Shown: in pieces, positions 7,926 through 16,347 of the stretch
Numbering within the stretch: the first letter of the stretch is position 1
How the letters are laid out: every line of letters starts with the position of its first letter
Origin: Acidimicrobiales bacterium
GTDB taxonomy: Bacteria > Actinomycetota > Acidimicrobiia > Acidimicrobiales > Iamiaceae
Direction of reading: 5' to 3'
DNA length: 64,000 bases
Assembly (NCBI GenBank): GCA_025463365.1
Contig: JAOBWM010000099.1
Location: 1-64,000, forward strand
The notes under the pieces: model-generated
The model's input: the letters and a program-made list of their open reading frames with translations, nothing else
Told to the model about the DNA's origin: nothing
The model's database searches: none
Program-made: the position numbers and the translations under genes

Positions 7926-8567
7926 TCATCGGGTGAACGTGAGGTGGGTGACGCCGCTGGGCGTCGTGACTGCCTCCACGTCGTACTGCTGCTCCAACGC
8001 CTCCAGGCCGTCCCACAGCCGAACACCGCGGCCCAGCAGGATCGGCACCTGCACGACGTGCACGTGGTCGACGAGACCGGCGGCGAGGAATTCGCGCACC
8101 ATGGTCGGGCCCCCGCCGATGCGGACGTCTTGACCGGCTGCTGCGTCCCGCGCCACCTCGAGTGCATCGGCTGGTGCGGCGTCGAGGAAGTGGAACGTCG
8201 TACCACCCTCCATCTCCAGCGGCGGGTGCGGACGATGGGTCAGGACGTACGTCGGCGTGTGGAACGGCGGGTTGTCGCCCCACCACCCGCGCCACTCAGG
8301 GTCGTCCTGCCAGCCCGGAGGGCCGAACTTGCCCGCGCCCATGATCTCCGCACCGATCCCGGGTCCGTGCTGGGCGGCCATCACGTGATCGACGCCTTCG
8401 GTGCCGCCCGACTCGCCGAGGACTTCCTGGCGGCCGAACCGAGTGGCGATCATCCACTGGTGGAGCCGATGGCCGGCGTGGCCGAACGGCGTGTCGAGGG
8501 CCTGCCCCTCGCCGGTGGCGAACCCGTCGAGCGAGATCGTGAAGTTGTGGATGCGGACGCGCGACAT
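7926..8567 (-). CDS. Dihydrofolate reductase family protein (RibD C-terminal-like)
   Basis: A 213-residue DHFR/RibD-C-fold protein. N-terminal IHNFTISLDGFATGEGQ is the usual nucleotide-binding strand with the SLDG motif, and the late segment is IGGGPTMVREFLAAGLVDHVHVVQVPILLGRGVRLWDGL. Such proteins are NADPH-dependent reductases of poorly defined substrate and are not classical FolA. AAGGAG lies 7 nt before the ATG. It is last in a three-gene unit with an ArsR-type regulator and an SRPBCC protein, an arrangement common in Actinobacteria. Confidence 0.88.
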   Translation of the reverse strand: MSRVRIHNFTISLDGFATGEGQALDTPFGHAGHRLHQWMIATRFGRQEVLGESGGTEGVDHVMAAQHGPGIGAEIMGAGKFGPPGWQDDPEWRGWWGDNPPFHTPTYVLTHRPHPPLEMEGGTTFHFLDAAPADALEVARDAAAGQDVRIGGGPTMVREFLAAGLVDHVHVVQVPILLGRGVRLWDGLEALEQQYDVEAVTTPSGVTHLTFTR

Positions 8568-8647
8568 GGCGGCTCCTTCGGGTGGTGGTGGTCGGTCGGT
8601 CAGACGGTTTGGGCTGTCCCGCGGCGAGATCTCATCGGCCGTGGGAT

Positions 8648-9136
8648 TCAGTCGACCTCGAGATGGTGAGCGAGCTTCTGCATCGTCTGCAGGCCGAGCT
8701 CGACCGCGCCGAAGCCGATGACTGCTTCTCGCCGCTCGACGGTCGGGTGGAGCTGCCGCAGCGTCAACACCGTCTTCCCATCTCCTTGTTCGTCGAGGGT
8801 GATCGTCACTCGAAAACGCGCTGGGTCATCGTCGGTGTCGGAGCCATGATCGAGCACCAACCTCTCGACGGGAACGACGTCGAGGTAGTCGAAGCGATTC
8901 GTGTACAGGGTGCCGTCTCCGGAGGTCAGGTCGAAGCGCGCTCGACCTCCCGGGCGCACGTCCATCTCGTGCACGGTGCAGGTGAACCCATCGGGACCGA
9001 ACCATTGGCAGAAGGAATCGGCATCGGTCCACGCGGCGAACACCGCTTCGCGTGTGGCGTCGAGAACTCGAACGAGGACGATCTCACGATCGAGCGCCCA
9101 GGTCGTCGGATCGGTGATGGTCGGGGTACTGCTCAT
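8648..9136 (-). CDS. SRPBCC domain-containing protein (AHSA1-like)
   Basis: A 162-residue START-like (SRPBCC/AHSA1) protein. It opens with LVRVLDATREAVFAAWTDADSFCQWFGPDGF, continues with the characteristic VHEMDVRPGGRARFDLTSGDGT, and ends with a long C-terminal helix (GFGAVELGLQTMQKLAHHL). The fold has a hydrophobic cavity for small ligands. Its ATG overlaps the TGA of the ArsR gene (ATGA), so the two are translationally coupled. Together they resemble ArsR-linked solvent- or stress-response units (inference). Confidence 0.9.
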   Translation of the reverse strand: MSSTPTITDPTTWALDREIVLVRVLDATREAVFAAWTDADSFCQWFGPDGFTCTVHEMDVRPGGRARFDLTSGDGTLYTNRFDYLDVVPVERLVLDHGSDTDDDPARFRVTITLDEQGDGKTVLTLRQLHPTVERREAVIGFGAVELGLQTMQKLAHHLEVD

Positions 9137-9498
9137 GGTCTCTCCAAAGGCGGTGGCGATGGGGTTCGGTCAGCTGTCCGCCGGAGGTGCGCATCGAGCC
9201 GGTCGAGACGGCCCTCCCACGCAGCTCGTGTGTGCTCGGCCCATGCGGCGATCTCCACCAGAGGCTCCGGCCGCAGCTGGCATGGCCGCCGTTGTCCATC
9301 TCGGCCGCGGCTGATCAGCCCCGCGTGCTCGAGGACCTTCAGATGACGGGAGATGGCCGGGAGGCTGATCGGGAACGGCTCGGCCAACTCGAGCACGGAT
9401 GCCTCACCGTCGGCCAACCGACGCACGATCGAGCGCCGCGTCGGGTCCGACAAGGCGGCGAAGACGACGTCGAACCGATCGGGGGCCGTCACGGTCAT
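9133..9498 (-). CDS. ArsR/SmtB family winged-helix transcriptional regulator
   Basis: A 121-residue ArsR-type repressor. Its winged helix-turn-helix reads FAALSDPTRRSIVRRLADGEASVLELAEPF, recognition helix SLPAISRHLKVLEHAGLISRGRDGQRR. The Cys-containing metal-binding motif of the true arsenic sensors is absent; the only Cys is in QRRPCQLR. It therefore probably belongs to the metal-independent subgroup found next to SRPBCC genes. AGGAG lies 13 nt before the ATG and a near-consensus sigma-70 promoter lies about 40 bp upstream, where autoregulation would act. Confidence 0.92.
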   Translation of the reverse strand: MTVTAPDRFDVVFAALSDPTRRSIVRRLADGEASVLELAEPFPISLPAISRHLKVLEHAGLISRGRDGQRRPCQLRPEPLVEIAAWAEHTRAAWEGRLDRLDAHLRRTADRTPSPPPLERP

Positions 9499-9535
9499 CG
9501 TCGCCGTCGCTCCTGCAGATACTTCACAGTTTGGT

Positions 9536-9564
9536 TATTTAACAGAATGACTACATAGAGTCAA
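9536..9564 (-). promoter_or_regulatory. Sigma-70-type promoter of the arsR operon
   Basis: On the minus strand -35 TTGACT (9559-9564) and -10 TAAATA (9536-9541) are separated by exactly 17 bp. This is an AT-rich island in otherwise GC-rich DNA, 37 bp before the ArsR start. It is the clearest classical promoter in the window. Confidence 0.7.
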
Positions 9565-9660
9565 GGACGTCGGGGTGTCGACGTCGCACGTCGCTCCAAC
9601 GTGCCGGTTCAGGACTGGGCAAATCGCCACCTGGCACGGCGCTTCGCTCAGCTCGTGGCC

Positions 9661-9690
9661 GTGACCGTGACCGTGACCGTGACCGTGACC
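9661..9690. repeat. Short tandem repeat (GTGACC)x5
   Basis: Five perfect copies of GTGACC lie 4 bp beyond the TAA stop of the FAD-linked oxidase. The 6-bp period would keep any reading frame. It is a candidate slippage site, but outside the gene. Confidence 0.85.
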
Positions 9691-9694
9691 GGCG

Positions 9695-11086
9695 TTACGG
9701 CAGGAGCACGTTGGGGTTGCAGATGCCGTCCGGATCGAGGGCGGATTTGATCGATCGCATCGCGGTGATCTCCGCGTCCGAGCGGGCGAGGTGCAGCCAG
9801 CGACGCTTGGCCCGACCGATCCCGTGCTCGGCGGAGATGCTGCCGCCGAGAGCCGCCACCCGCACGAGGACGGCCTCGTCGACGCGCTCGTCGCCAGGTG
9901 CCACGCCCGTGACGTTGACGTGGACGTTGCCGTCCGCGGCGTGACCGAAGCACCACGTCCGGGCATCGGGAGCCACCGCGGCCACGAGTCGAGGTGCGTC
10001 CTCCACGAAGTCGGCGAGCGAACCCGCGGGCAGGGTGACGTCCAGCTTGTGCGGCGCGCCGAGCCGCCCGATGGCGTCGGTGTGGTCCTCTCGGTAGCGC
10101 CACAGCTCGCGCCGGCGTGGCCCGTCGAGCGCGACGGCCGCATCGACGACCCCGTCCAACCCGCCGACGGCGTCCCCCAACGAGCCTGCCGGGTCGCGTG
10201 CATCGGATGCCTCGACGAGCAGCGCCGCTGGCGGCGTCGGTGCGAAGGGAGCAGGGAGTGCACCACTGCGGCACACGAGGTCGAGGCCGTCGGCCACCAT
10301 CAGCTCCACCGCTTCGAGCCCAGGAAGCTGTCGGCGCAGCGCGGACGCGGCGGCGACGGCCGACGCCACCGACGAGAACGCCACGAGCGCAGTGGCGAGC
10401 GGTGGCGACGGGGCCACGAGGCGGAGGCGCACGGCGGTGATCACCCCGAGCGTCCCTTCGCTGCCGCACAGGAGCGCCGCGAGGTCGAAGCCGGTGTTGT
10501 CCTTCTCGACGGCAGGCAAGTGGCGGACGACGGCGCCGGTGCCGAGCACGGCCTCCACCCCGAGCAGCTGGCGCCGGGTGCCACCGTTGCGGACGAACCG
10601 CAGCCCGCCGGCGTCGGTGGCGACGGAGCCGCCGATCGTGGCGGTGTCACGGGCGGACCAGTCGACCCCGTAGGCCCAGCCGAGGTCGATGGCTGCGGCC
10701 TGCACCCGCGCCACGGTGGCACCGGCGCCGGCCGTGAGCTGGCCAGAACCGGGATCGGCATCGGTGACGTCACGGAGGCGCCGGAGGTCCAGCACCACTT
10801 CCCCGTCACCGGGGATCCCGCCACCGACCAACCCCGTGTTGCCACCCTGCGGCACGAGCGCCACCCCGGCGGATCGGGCCGCAGCCACCACGGCGGCGAC
10901 CTCCTCGACCGAGCCTGGGCGGACGACCGCGGGCGTCTGGCCCCGGAACCGACCCGTCCAGTCCACCTCCTGCCCGGCGACCACCGCCGGGTCGGTGAGG
11001 ACGTGGGTCGCGCCCACCACCTCCGCCACCGACGCCGCGAAGGCAGGTGGCAGGACGGACGCGGGCACCCGTATCGGCACCGGCAC
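9695..11086 (-). CDS. FAD-binding oxidoreductase, GlcD/D-2-hydroxyacid dehydrogenase type
   Basis: About 463 residues. An N-terminal PCMH-type FAD domain (VVRPGSVEEVAAVVAAARSAGVALVPQGGNTGLVGG, later DTATIGGSVATDAGG and LCGSEGTLGVITAVRLRL) is followed by the FAD-oxidase C-terminal domain with HAADGNVHVNV and AEHGIGRAKRRWL. This matches glycolate oxidase GlcD and D-lactate or D-2-hydroxyglutarate dehydrogenases, which oxidise a D-2-hydroxyacid. The GTG at 11086 is used here. An attractive alternative is CTG at 11107, which would read L/M-SESAPAV and overlap the upstream TGA as CTGA. It is coupled to the enoyl-CoA hydratase gene. Confidence 0.85.
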   Translation of the reverse strand: MPVPIRVPASVLPPAFAASVAEVVGATHVLTDPAVVAGQEVDWTGRFRGQTPAVVRPGSVEEVAAVVAAARSAGVALVPQGGNTGLVGGGIPGDGEVVLDLRRLRDVTDADPGSGQLTAGAGATVARVQAAAIDLGWAYGVDWSARDTATIGGSVATDAGGLRFVRNGGTRRQLLGVEAVLGTGAVVRHLPAVEKDNTGFDLAALLCGSEGTLGVITAVRLRLVAPSPPLATALVAFSSVASAVAAASALRRQLPGLEAVELMVADGLDLVCRSGALPAPFAPTPPAALLVEASDARDPAGSLGDAVGGLDGVVDAAVALDGPRRRELWRYREDHTDAIGRLGAPHKLDVTLPAGSLADFVEDAPRLVAAVAPDARTWCFGHAADGNVHVNVTGVAPGDERVDEAVLVRVAALGGSISAEHGIGRAKRRWLHLARSDAEITAMRSIKSALDPDGICNPNVLLP

Positions 11087-11103
11087 GGCGGGCGCCGACT
11101 CGC

Positions 11104-11943
11104 TCAGGCCGGATCGGTGAACTGCGCCGGGCGCTTCTCGAAGTACGCCATGACCGCTTCGAGCTGGTTGGGCGAGCCGATGATCTCCGTCATCAGCCGG
11201 GTCTCCTCGAGGAACGACTCGGCGAGCGGGCGGGTGCCGGCCGCATTCAGGAGGGCCTTGGTGCCACGGATCGCGGCCGGGTTCTTGCCGGCGATCTCGG
11301 CGGCCAGCTCGAGGGCGGCGGCCCGCGGATCGTCGGCGACCCGGGTGGCCAAGCCGAGCTCGACCGCTTCGGTCCCCGAGACCATCCGACCGGTGAAGGC
11401 GAGTTCCTTGGCGACGTCGAGGCCGACGAGCCGCGGGAGCATCTGGAGGCCTGTCATGTCCGGGAGCAGACCCCAGCGGATCTCGAGGACGGAGAGCCTG
11501 GCATCGGGGGCCACGATCCGGATGTCGGCACCGAGGGCGATCTGGATGCCGCCGCCGAGCGCCACGCCGTGGACGGCGGCGATCACCGGGACCGCCATCT
11601 CGGTCCACGTGTAGGCCACCTGCTGGGCCACGTTGGCGATGCGGCCCTCGGCTCGGCCGCCGAGCACCGAGAACGAATCCGACGACTCCTCGCCATCGCC
11701 GCCATCGCTGCCACCGGCGGCCGCACCCCCGCCCATGAACGCCCCGACGTCGAGGCCGGCGCAGAAGCCCTTGCCCTCGCCCGACAGCACCACGGCACGG
11801 ACCGCGGGGTCTGCGGCGACGTGATCGCCGGCTTCGACCAACGCCGCGAACATGGCGCCGTCGAGCGCGTTCATCTTGTCGGGGCGGTTCAGACGGACGT
11901 CGGCGACGCCGTCGGTGACGTCGATGGTGACGCGGTCAGACAT
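11104..11943 (-). CDS. Crotonase/enoyl-CoA hydratase family protein
   Basis: A 279-residue crotonase-fold protein. The acyl-CoA oxyanion segments are GEGKGFCAGLDVGAFMGGG and VHGVALGGGIQIALGADIRIVAPDARLSVLEIRWGLLPDM, as in enoyl-CoA hydratases acting in fatty-acid beta-oxidation. A low-complexity insert (GGGAAAGGSDGGDGEESSDS) follows the first active-site loop. The ATG at 11943 has AGGAG 7 nt upstream; a longer upstream frame runs into repeat-rich intergenic DNA and is rejected. The stop abuts the FAD-linked oxidase. Exact acyl-CoA substrate is unknown. Confidence 0.88.
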   Translation of the reverse strand: MSDRVTIDVTDGVADVRLNRPDKMNALDGAMFAALVEAGDHVAADPAVRAVVLSGEGKGFCAGLDVGAFMGGGAAAGGSDGGDGEESSDSFSVLGGRAEGRIANVAQQVAYTWTEMAVPVIAAVHGVALGGGIQIALGADIRIVAPDARLSVLEIRWGLLPDMTGLQMLPRLVGLDVAKELAFTGRMVSGTEAVELGLATRVADDPRAAALELAAEIAGKNPAAIRGTKALLNAAGTRPLAESFLEETRLMTEIIGSPNQLEAVMAYFEKRPAQFTDPA

Positions 11944-12707
11944 GGCGGGCTCCTGGCGGTGCGGTGGACCGCCAGTCTGGCCCACCGCTGGGCGCCGCCG
12001 CGGGCTGGGGCGAGTCGGTTGCGGGCCGGAGAACCCCAAGCGACCTGTGGACCGACTGTGGGTTGCCCTGTGCATCACGACTGTGAAATTGGGGACAACG
12101 GAAAAGGTTCGGGGACAACCCTGGGGACAGCGAGAAAGTGCTTGACCGTGCTCGAGTAACGTGGGCATCGTGCTCCTCGCCAGGCCGCACCAAGCGGACG
12201 GGCACCGGGCAGGAAGCCTCCGGAAGCAAGGTCCAGTTCGCTGGACGGAGCGACCGGCGGTGGGTCCGGAGCTCGACCGGGAGGGGCGTCTGGCCCGGCC
12301 CGCCGCCGAGACCTTCGGGTCGAGGAGACGGAAGCCGGCACCGGACCTCGCCGCCGAAGCCCTCGGGCCGAAGCGAAGGGGAACGGACCCGGCCCCGGCC
12401 CCACCACCTTCGGGTGGCGGAGACGGAAGCCGGAACCCCGAACCTCACCGCCGAAGCCCTCGGGCCGAAGCAGCGGGGAACGGGCCCCGACCTCGCCGCC
12501 GAAGCCTCCGGGCCGAAGCGGAGAGGAACGGAACCGGTCGGCCCCGAGGAGCAGGTGAGCGCAAGCTCGTCGGTTACTCGGGGCCACCACCGTTTTTCGG
12601 GTCCGATCGCCCGCGGCCACGCGCCGGGCTCAAGATCGGGTGCCGCTCGGCCGACAGGACGGGACGATGGGTCGCGCCGCGCCGGCCCTCGGACTGGAGC
12701 CCTTCCG
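11944..12707. other. 764-bp intergenic region before the ABC importer
   Basis: No credible gene is seen. The left part has GGGGACAAC at 12091-12099 and 12111-12119 (20-bp spacing), with GGGGACA at 12123-12129, possibly operator half-sites. A TAACGT hexamer lies at 12157-12162. A degenerate tandem repeat fills 12305-12535. Several frames are open throughout, but they encode only R/P/G-rich repeats that ignore gene-like codon bias. Confidence 0.5.
12305..12535. repeat. Degenerate ~48-bp tandem repeat, about five units
   Basis: Three clear units begin CCTCGCCGCCGAAGCC (or CCTCACC) at 12346, 12443 and 12491. Each continues with a CTCGGGCCGAAGC-like core and ends GGGGAACGG or AGGAACGG. Two variant units (12305-12345 and 12391-12442) carry ACCTTCGGGT followed by GGAGACGGAAGCCGG. 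Cores of the form CTTCGGG/CCCGAAG give short hairpins, as in REP-like intergenic elements. Confidence 0.7.
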
Positions 12708-14417
12708 ATGATCTGCAGCCGTCGACGCCGCACCGCCCTGCGAGCGATGGGCATCGCCACCGCCGTCATGCTCGCCACCACGTCGTGCTCCACGCTCCAC
12801 CACAACGCCGACCAGGCCGCGGTGACCTCCGGCGGGTCGGTGGCCATGGACCCCACCGAGAGCGGCCTGGCCGACGCCGGCAAGCCCGAGCGCGGCGGCC
12901 AGCTCGTCTACGCCCTGGAGGCCGAGGCCGAGAAGGGCTACTGCCTCCCGGAGTCGGAGCTGTCGATCTCGGGCATGCAAGTCGCCCGGGCGATCTACGA
13001 CACCTTGACCGTGCCCGATGCCAAGGGCGGCTACGCGCCCTACCTGGCCAAGGACGTCACGCACGACACGACGTACAAGTCCTGGACGATCACCCTGCGT
13101 CCCGGCATCACGTTCCACGACGGGTCCCCGCTCGACGCCGCGGTGGTGAAGAACAACCTCGACGCCTACCGCGGCACCTATCCGGGTCGCAGCCCGTTGC
13201 TGTTCAGCTTCGTGTTCAAGAACGTCGAGGGCGTCGAGGTCGTCAACGAGCTCACGGTGCGCGTCACCACCAAGATCCCGTGGGTCGCCTTCCCGGCGGC
13301 GTTGTACAGCTCGGGTCGGCTCGGGATCATGGGCCAGCACCAGCTCGATGACAACGCCAAGGACTGCGCCGACAAGCCCATCGGCACCGGTCCCTTCTCG
13401 TTCGTCTCGTGGACGCCTGATGTCTCGCTGCGCGTCAAGCGGAACCCGACCTACTGGCAGGACGCTCCCGACGGCAAGCCGCTCCCGTACTTGAACGCCA
13501 TTGAGTTCCGCCCGATGCCCAACAGCGACGAACGGGTGGCCGCCCTCCAGCAGGGCGAGATCAACATGATGCACACCTCGACCTCGGCGGACATGGCCGA
13601 CAACCTCGTCAAGCTCCGCGACGACGGAGCGATCAACCTCATGGTCTCGAGCGACCACACCGAGGTGAGCTACCTGCTGTTGAACAGCACCAAGACGCCC
13701 CTCGACACGCGCACGGCCCGACTGGCGATCGCCAACGCGATCGACCGCACGAAGCTCAACCAGCTCGCCAACAAGGGACTGCCCGAGGTGGCCGACGGCC
13801 CGTTCGCGCCGGGCGTGCTGGGCCACCTCGACGATCCGAAGTTCCCCGGCTTCGACCTGAAGGCAGCCAAGCGCGCCGTCGCGGCCATGAAGCAGGCCGG
13901 GACGAACACCCACCTGTCGCTGCTCACCTCCGACGGTCCCGTCGCCGTGCGCCAGGCCCAGATCGAGCGGGGCATGCTCGAGGCGGCGGGGCTCACCGTG
14001 GAGCTCGACGTCGAGTCCGAAGCCGAGCTGATCAGCAAGGTGATCGGCGGCGACTACGACATGGCCTCGTTCCGCAACCAGCCCGGCGACGACCCGGACA
14101 TGGACCACATCTGGTGGTACGGCGACGGCAACCCCGTCAACTTCGGTCGCTTCGACGACTCGGTCATCAACCAGAACCTCGACCGGGGTCGCATCAACCC
14201 GGACCGCAGCATCCGCCAGGACGCGTACGAGGCGATCAACCGTGAGTTCGCCAAGCAGGTCTGGAACGTGTGGCTCTGGTACGCGCCGTGGGCCGTCGCC
14301 GAGGCCGCGAACGTCCACGGAATCCTCGGACCGGACCTTCCCGGCGACGGCGGTCCACCGCCCGTGCGCCTCGTCACCGGACACTCCCTGCTGGGCATCT
14401 GGATCAGTCACCGCTAG
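12708..14417 (+). CDS. ABC transporter substrate-binding protein, family 5, paralogue 1
   Basis: A 569-residue extracytoplasmic solute-binding protein of the DppA/OppA family. It has a cationic N-terminus (CSRRRRTALR), a hydrophobic segment and a Cys in LATTSC; the -3 to -1 residues TTS are a weak lipobox. Family-5 features include YAPYLAKDV, ITLRPGITFHDGSPLDAAVVKNN and the PIGTGPFSFVSW motif. The ATG has GGAG 10 nt upstream. It is closely similar throughout to the next gene, so this is a tandem duplication serving one permease set. Ligand, peptide or otherwise, is undetermined. Confidence 0.88.
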   Translation: MICSRRRRTALRAMGIATAVMLATTSCSTLHHNADQAAVTSGGSVAMDPTESGLADAGKPERGGQLVYALEAEAEKGYCLPESELSISGMQVARAIYDTLTVPDAKGGYAPYLAKDVTHDTTYKSWTITLRPGITFHDGSPLDAAVVKNNLDAYRGTYPGRSPLLFSFVFKNVEGVEVVNELTVRVTTKIPWVAFPAALYSSGRLGIMGQHQLDDNAKDCADKPIGTGPFSFVSWTPDVSLRVKRNPTYWQDAPDGKPLPYLNAIEFRPMPNSDERVAALQQGEINMMHTSTSADMADNLVKLRDDGAINLMVSSDHTEVSYLLLNSTKTPLDTRTARLAIANAIDRTKLNQLANKGLPEVADGPFAPGVLGHLDDPKFPGFDLKAAKRAVAAMKQAGTNTHLSLLTSDGPVAVRQAQIERGMLEAAGLTVELDVESEAELISKVIGGDYDMASFRNQPGDDPDMDHIWWYGDGNPVNFGRFDDSVINQNLDRGRINPDRSIRQDAYEAINREFAKQVWNVWLWYAPWAVAEAANVHGILGPDLPGDGGPPPVRLVTGHSLLGIWISHR

Positions 14418-14546
14418 CTCCCGGGCGGACCCGCGGCGCGTGCTCGCGCGCCCCTGACGAGGCAGCTATGGTCACCGTCACGTTGTGCGTCCGTGGTCAC
14501 AGGGGCATGCGCACGTGCCGATCCGCCAGAACCTGCAGGGGAAAAG

Positions 14547-16286
14547 ATGCGCCGTCAGAGCCGAGTCGTCGGACGCCGTTCGCTGGCAGCAGCAGCAGCG
14601 ATCCTCACCATCACCATGCTGCTCGCCTCGTGCGGCGGCACGAAGTCGGGTAACAACGCCCAAGCCAGCACCAAGCCCACCGCGAAAGACGGCGAGACGG
14701 GGCTGAAAGAGGCCGGCAAGCCCGTGCGGGGCGGGAAGCTGATCTACGGCGTCGAGGCGGACACCCCCGGCTTCTGCCTGCCCGAGGGCCAGCTCGCCAT
14801 CTCCGGCATGTTGGTCGTCCGGGCCATCTACGACACGCTCACCGTCCCGAACGCCAAGGGTGAGTACATCCCGTACCTCGCCAAGACGATCACGCCGAAC
14901 GCCGACTTCACGCAGTGGACGATCGGCCTGCGCAAGGGCGTCAAGTTCCACGATGGGACCGCCCTCGACGCCACCGTCGTCAAGAACAACCTCGACGCCT
15001 ACCGCGGCGCCTACCCGGCCCGCAGCCCGCTGCTCTTCAAGTTCGTGCTCTCCAACATCAAGTCCATCACCACCGAGGGCGATCTCACGGTGAAGGTCGC
15101 CATGTCCAAGCCGTGGCCGGCGTTCCCCGCCTACCTGTACAGCTCGTCGCGCATGGGGATCATGGGGCAGTCCCAGCTCGACGATCCGAAGAACTGCGGC
15201 ACCAAGCTCGTGGGGACCGGCCCGTTCAAGTTCACCGGCTACACCCCGAACCAGAAGCTGACGGGCACCGCCAACCCGAACTACTGGCAGACCGCCCCCG
15301 ACGGCAAGCCCTACCCCTACGCCTCGTCGATCGAGTTCCGCATCCTTCCCGACGGCACGGTGCGCAACCAGGCCCTCGAGAGCGGCGACATCAACATCAT
15401 GCACACCTCCAACGCCGAGGACATCTCGGGCAAGCTGCTGGACCTGCGTGACCAGGGCAAGGTCAACATGTTCGTCTCCGAGGACAGCGCAGAGGTGTCC
15501 TTCATCCAGCTGAACGCCAGCAAGCCGCCCTTCGACGACATCCGGATGCGCAAGGCCCTCGCCATGGGCGCCGACCGCAACGTGATCAACGAGGAGCAGA
15601 ACAACGGACTGCCGACCGTGGCCGACGGCCCGTTCGCCCCGGACTCGGTGGCCTACCTGAAGGATCCCGGCTTCCCGAAGTACAACCTCGCGGAAGCCAA
15701 GAAGCTCATCAAGGACTACGTGAAGGACGGCGGCAAGGCCGAGTTCAACCTCACCACCACCACCGACCCCTCCACCCTGCGCCTCGCTCAGCTGATCCAG
15801 CAGAAGGCCGAGCAGACGGGCGTGACGGTCAAGATCATCCAGCGCGACCAGGCCGCCCTGGTGAACGACGCCATCGGCAAGGCGTACCAGGCCACGGTGT
15901 TCCGCAACTACCCCGGCGGCGACCCCGACATCAACTACGTCTGGTGGTACGGCTCCAAGACGAACCCGGTCAACTTCGGTGGCTACGACGACCCGGTGAT
16001 CAACCGCCTGCTCGACGAGGGTCGCAGCGAGCCCGATCCCGCCAAGCGCAAGCAGATCTACCAGGACATCAGCCGCGAGTTCGCCAAGCAGGTCTGGAAC
16101 GTCTGGGCCTGGTACACCCCGTGGGCGATCGTCGAGAACAAGAACGTCCACGGCATCCTCGGCCCGCCGCTTCCCGGCGCCGATCCGTCGAAGCCGGGCG
16201 CCGAGTCGACCACCGATCCGGCGCTCGAGCCCAGCACGGGGTTGGCCACCGGGCACTCACTCCTCGGCCTGTGGATCAGCAAGTAG
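14547..16286 (+). CDS. ABC transporter substrate-binding protein, family 5, paralogue 2
   Basis: A 579-residue lipoprotein with a twin-Arg-like cationic N-terminus, a hydrophobic stretch and a good lipobox (LLASC), so it is probably anchored to the outer face of the membrane. It shares long blocks with paralogue 1: GLKEAGKPVRGGKLIYG, RAIYDTLTVPNAKG, VKNNLDAYRGAYPARSPLLF, REFAKQVWNVW and the C-terminal GHSLLGLWIS. AGGGG precedes the ATG by 6 nt; longer starts are unneeded. It lies 61 bp before the first permease gene and is probably the main binding partner. Confidence 0.92.
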   Translation: MRRQSRVVGRRSLAAAAAILTITMLLASCGGTKSGNNAQASTKPTAKDGETGLKEAGKPVRGGKLIYGVEADTPGFCLPEGQLAISGMLVVRAIYDTLTVPNAKGEYIPYLAKTITPNADFTQWTIGLRKGVKFHDGTALDATVVKNNLDAYRGAYPARSPLLFKFVLSNIKSITTEGDLTVKVAMSKPWPAFPAYLYSSSRMGIMGQSQLDDPKNCGTKLVGTGPFKFTGYTPNQKLTGTANPNYWQTAPDGKPYPYASSIEFRILPDGTVRNQALESGDINIMHTSNAEDISGKLLDLRDQGKVNMFVSEDSAEVSFIQLNASKPPFDDIRMRKALAMGADRNVINEEQNNGLPTVADGPFAPDSVAYLKDPGFPKYNLAEAKKLIKDYVKDGGKAEFNLTTTTDPSTLRLAQLIQQKAEQTGVTVKIIQRDQAALVNDAIGKAYQATVFRNYPGGDPDINYVWWYGSKTNPVNFGGYDDPVINRLLDEGRSEPDPAKRKQIYQDISREFAKQVWNVWAWYTPWAIVENKNVHGILGPPLPGADPSKPGAESTTDPALEPSTGLATGHSLLGLWISK

Positions 16287-16347
16287 GCCCGCCGGTGACC
16301 GCTTGCCCGGGCCGGCCGGCCCACCTCGACCAGGGAGACCGCCACCT

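Noticed and set aside
12091-12129. Three GGGGACA boxes considered as a replication or DnaA-type site
   Set aside because: They do not match the DnaA box TTATCCACA, no dnaA/dnaN neighbours are present, and the region is not AT-rich.
12305-12535. Repeat array considered as CRISPR
   Set aside because: Units are contiguous and degenerate, with no unique spacers of constant length and no cas genes.
12138-12707. Extending the first binding protein upstream to ATG 12138
   Set aside because: The extension translates the tandem repeat; the lipoprotein signal begins at 12708 with a ribosome-binding site before it.
12161-13351. A frame beginning near TAACGT plus 7 nt and GTG, resembling a leaderless start
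   Set aside because: The product is R/P/G-rich repeat sequence and then a shadow of the binding-protein gene.
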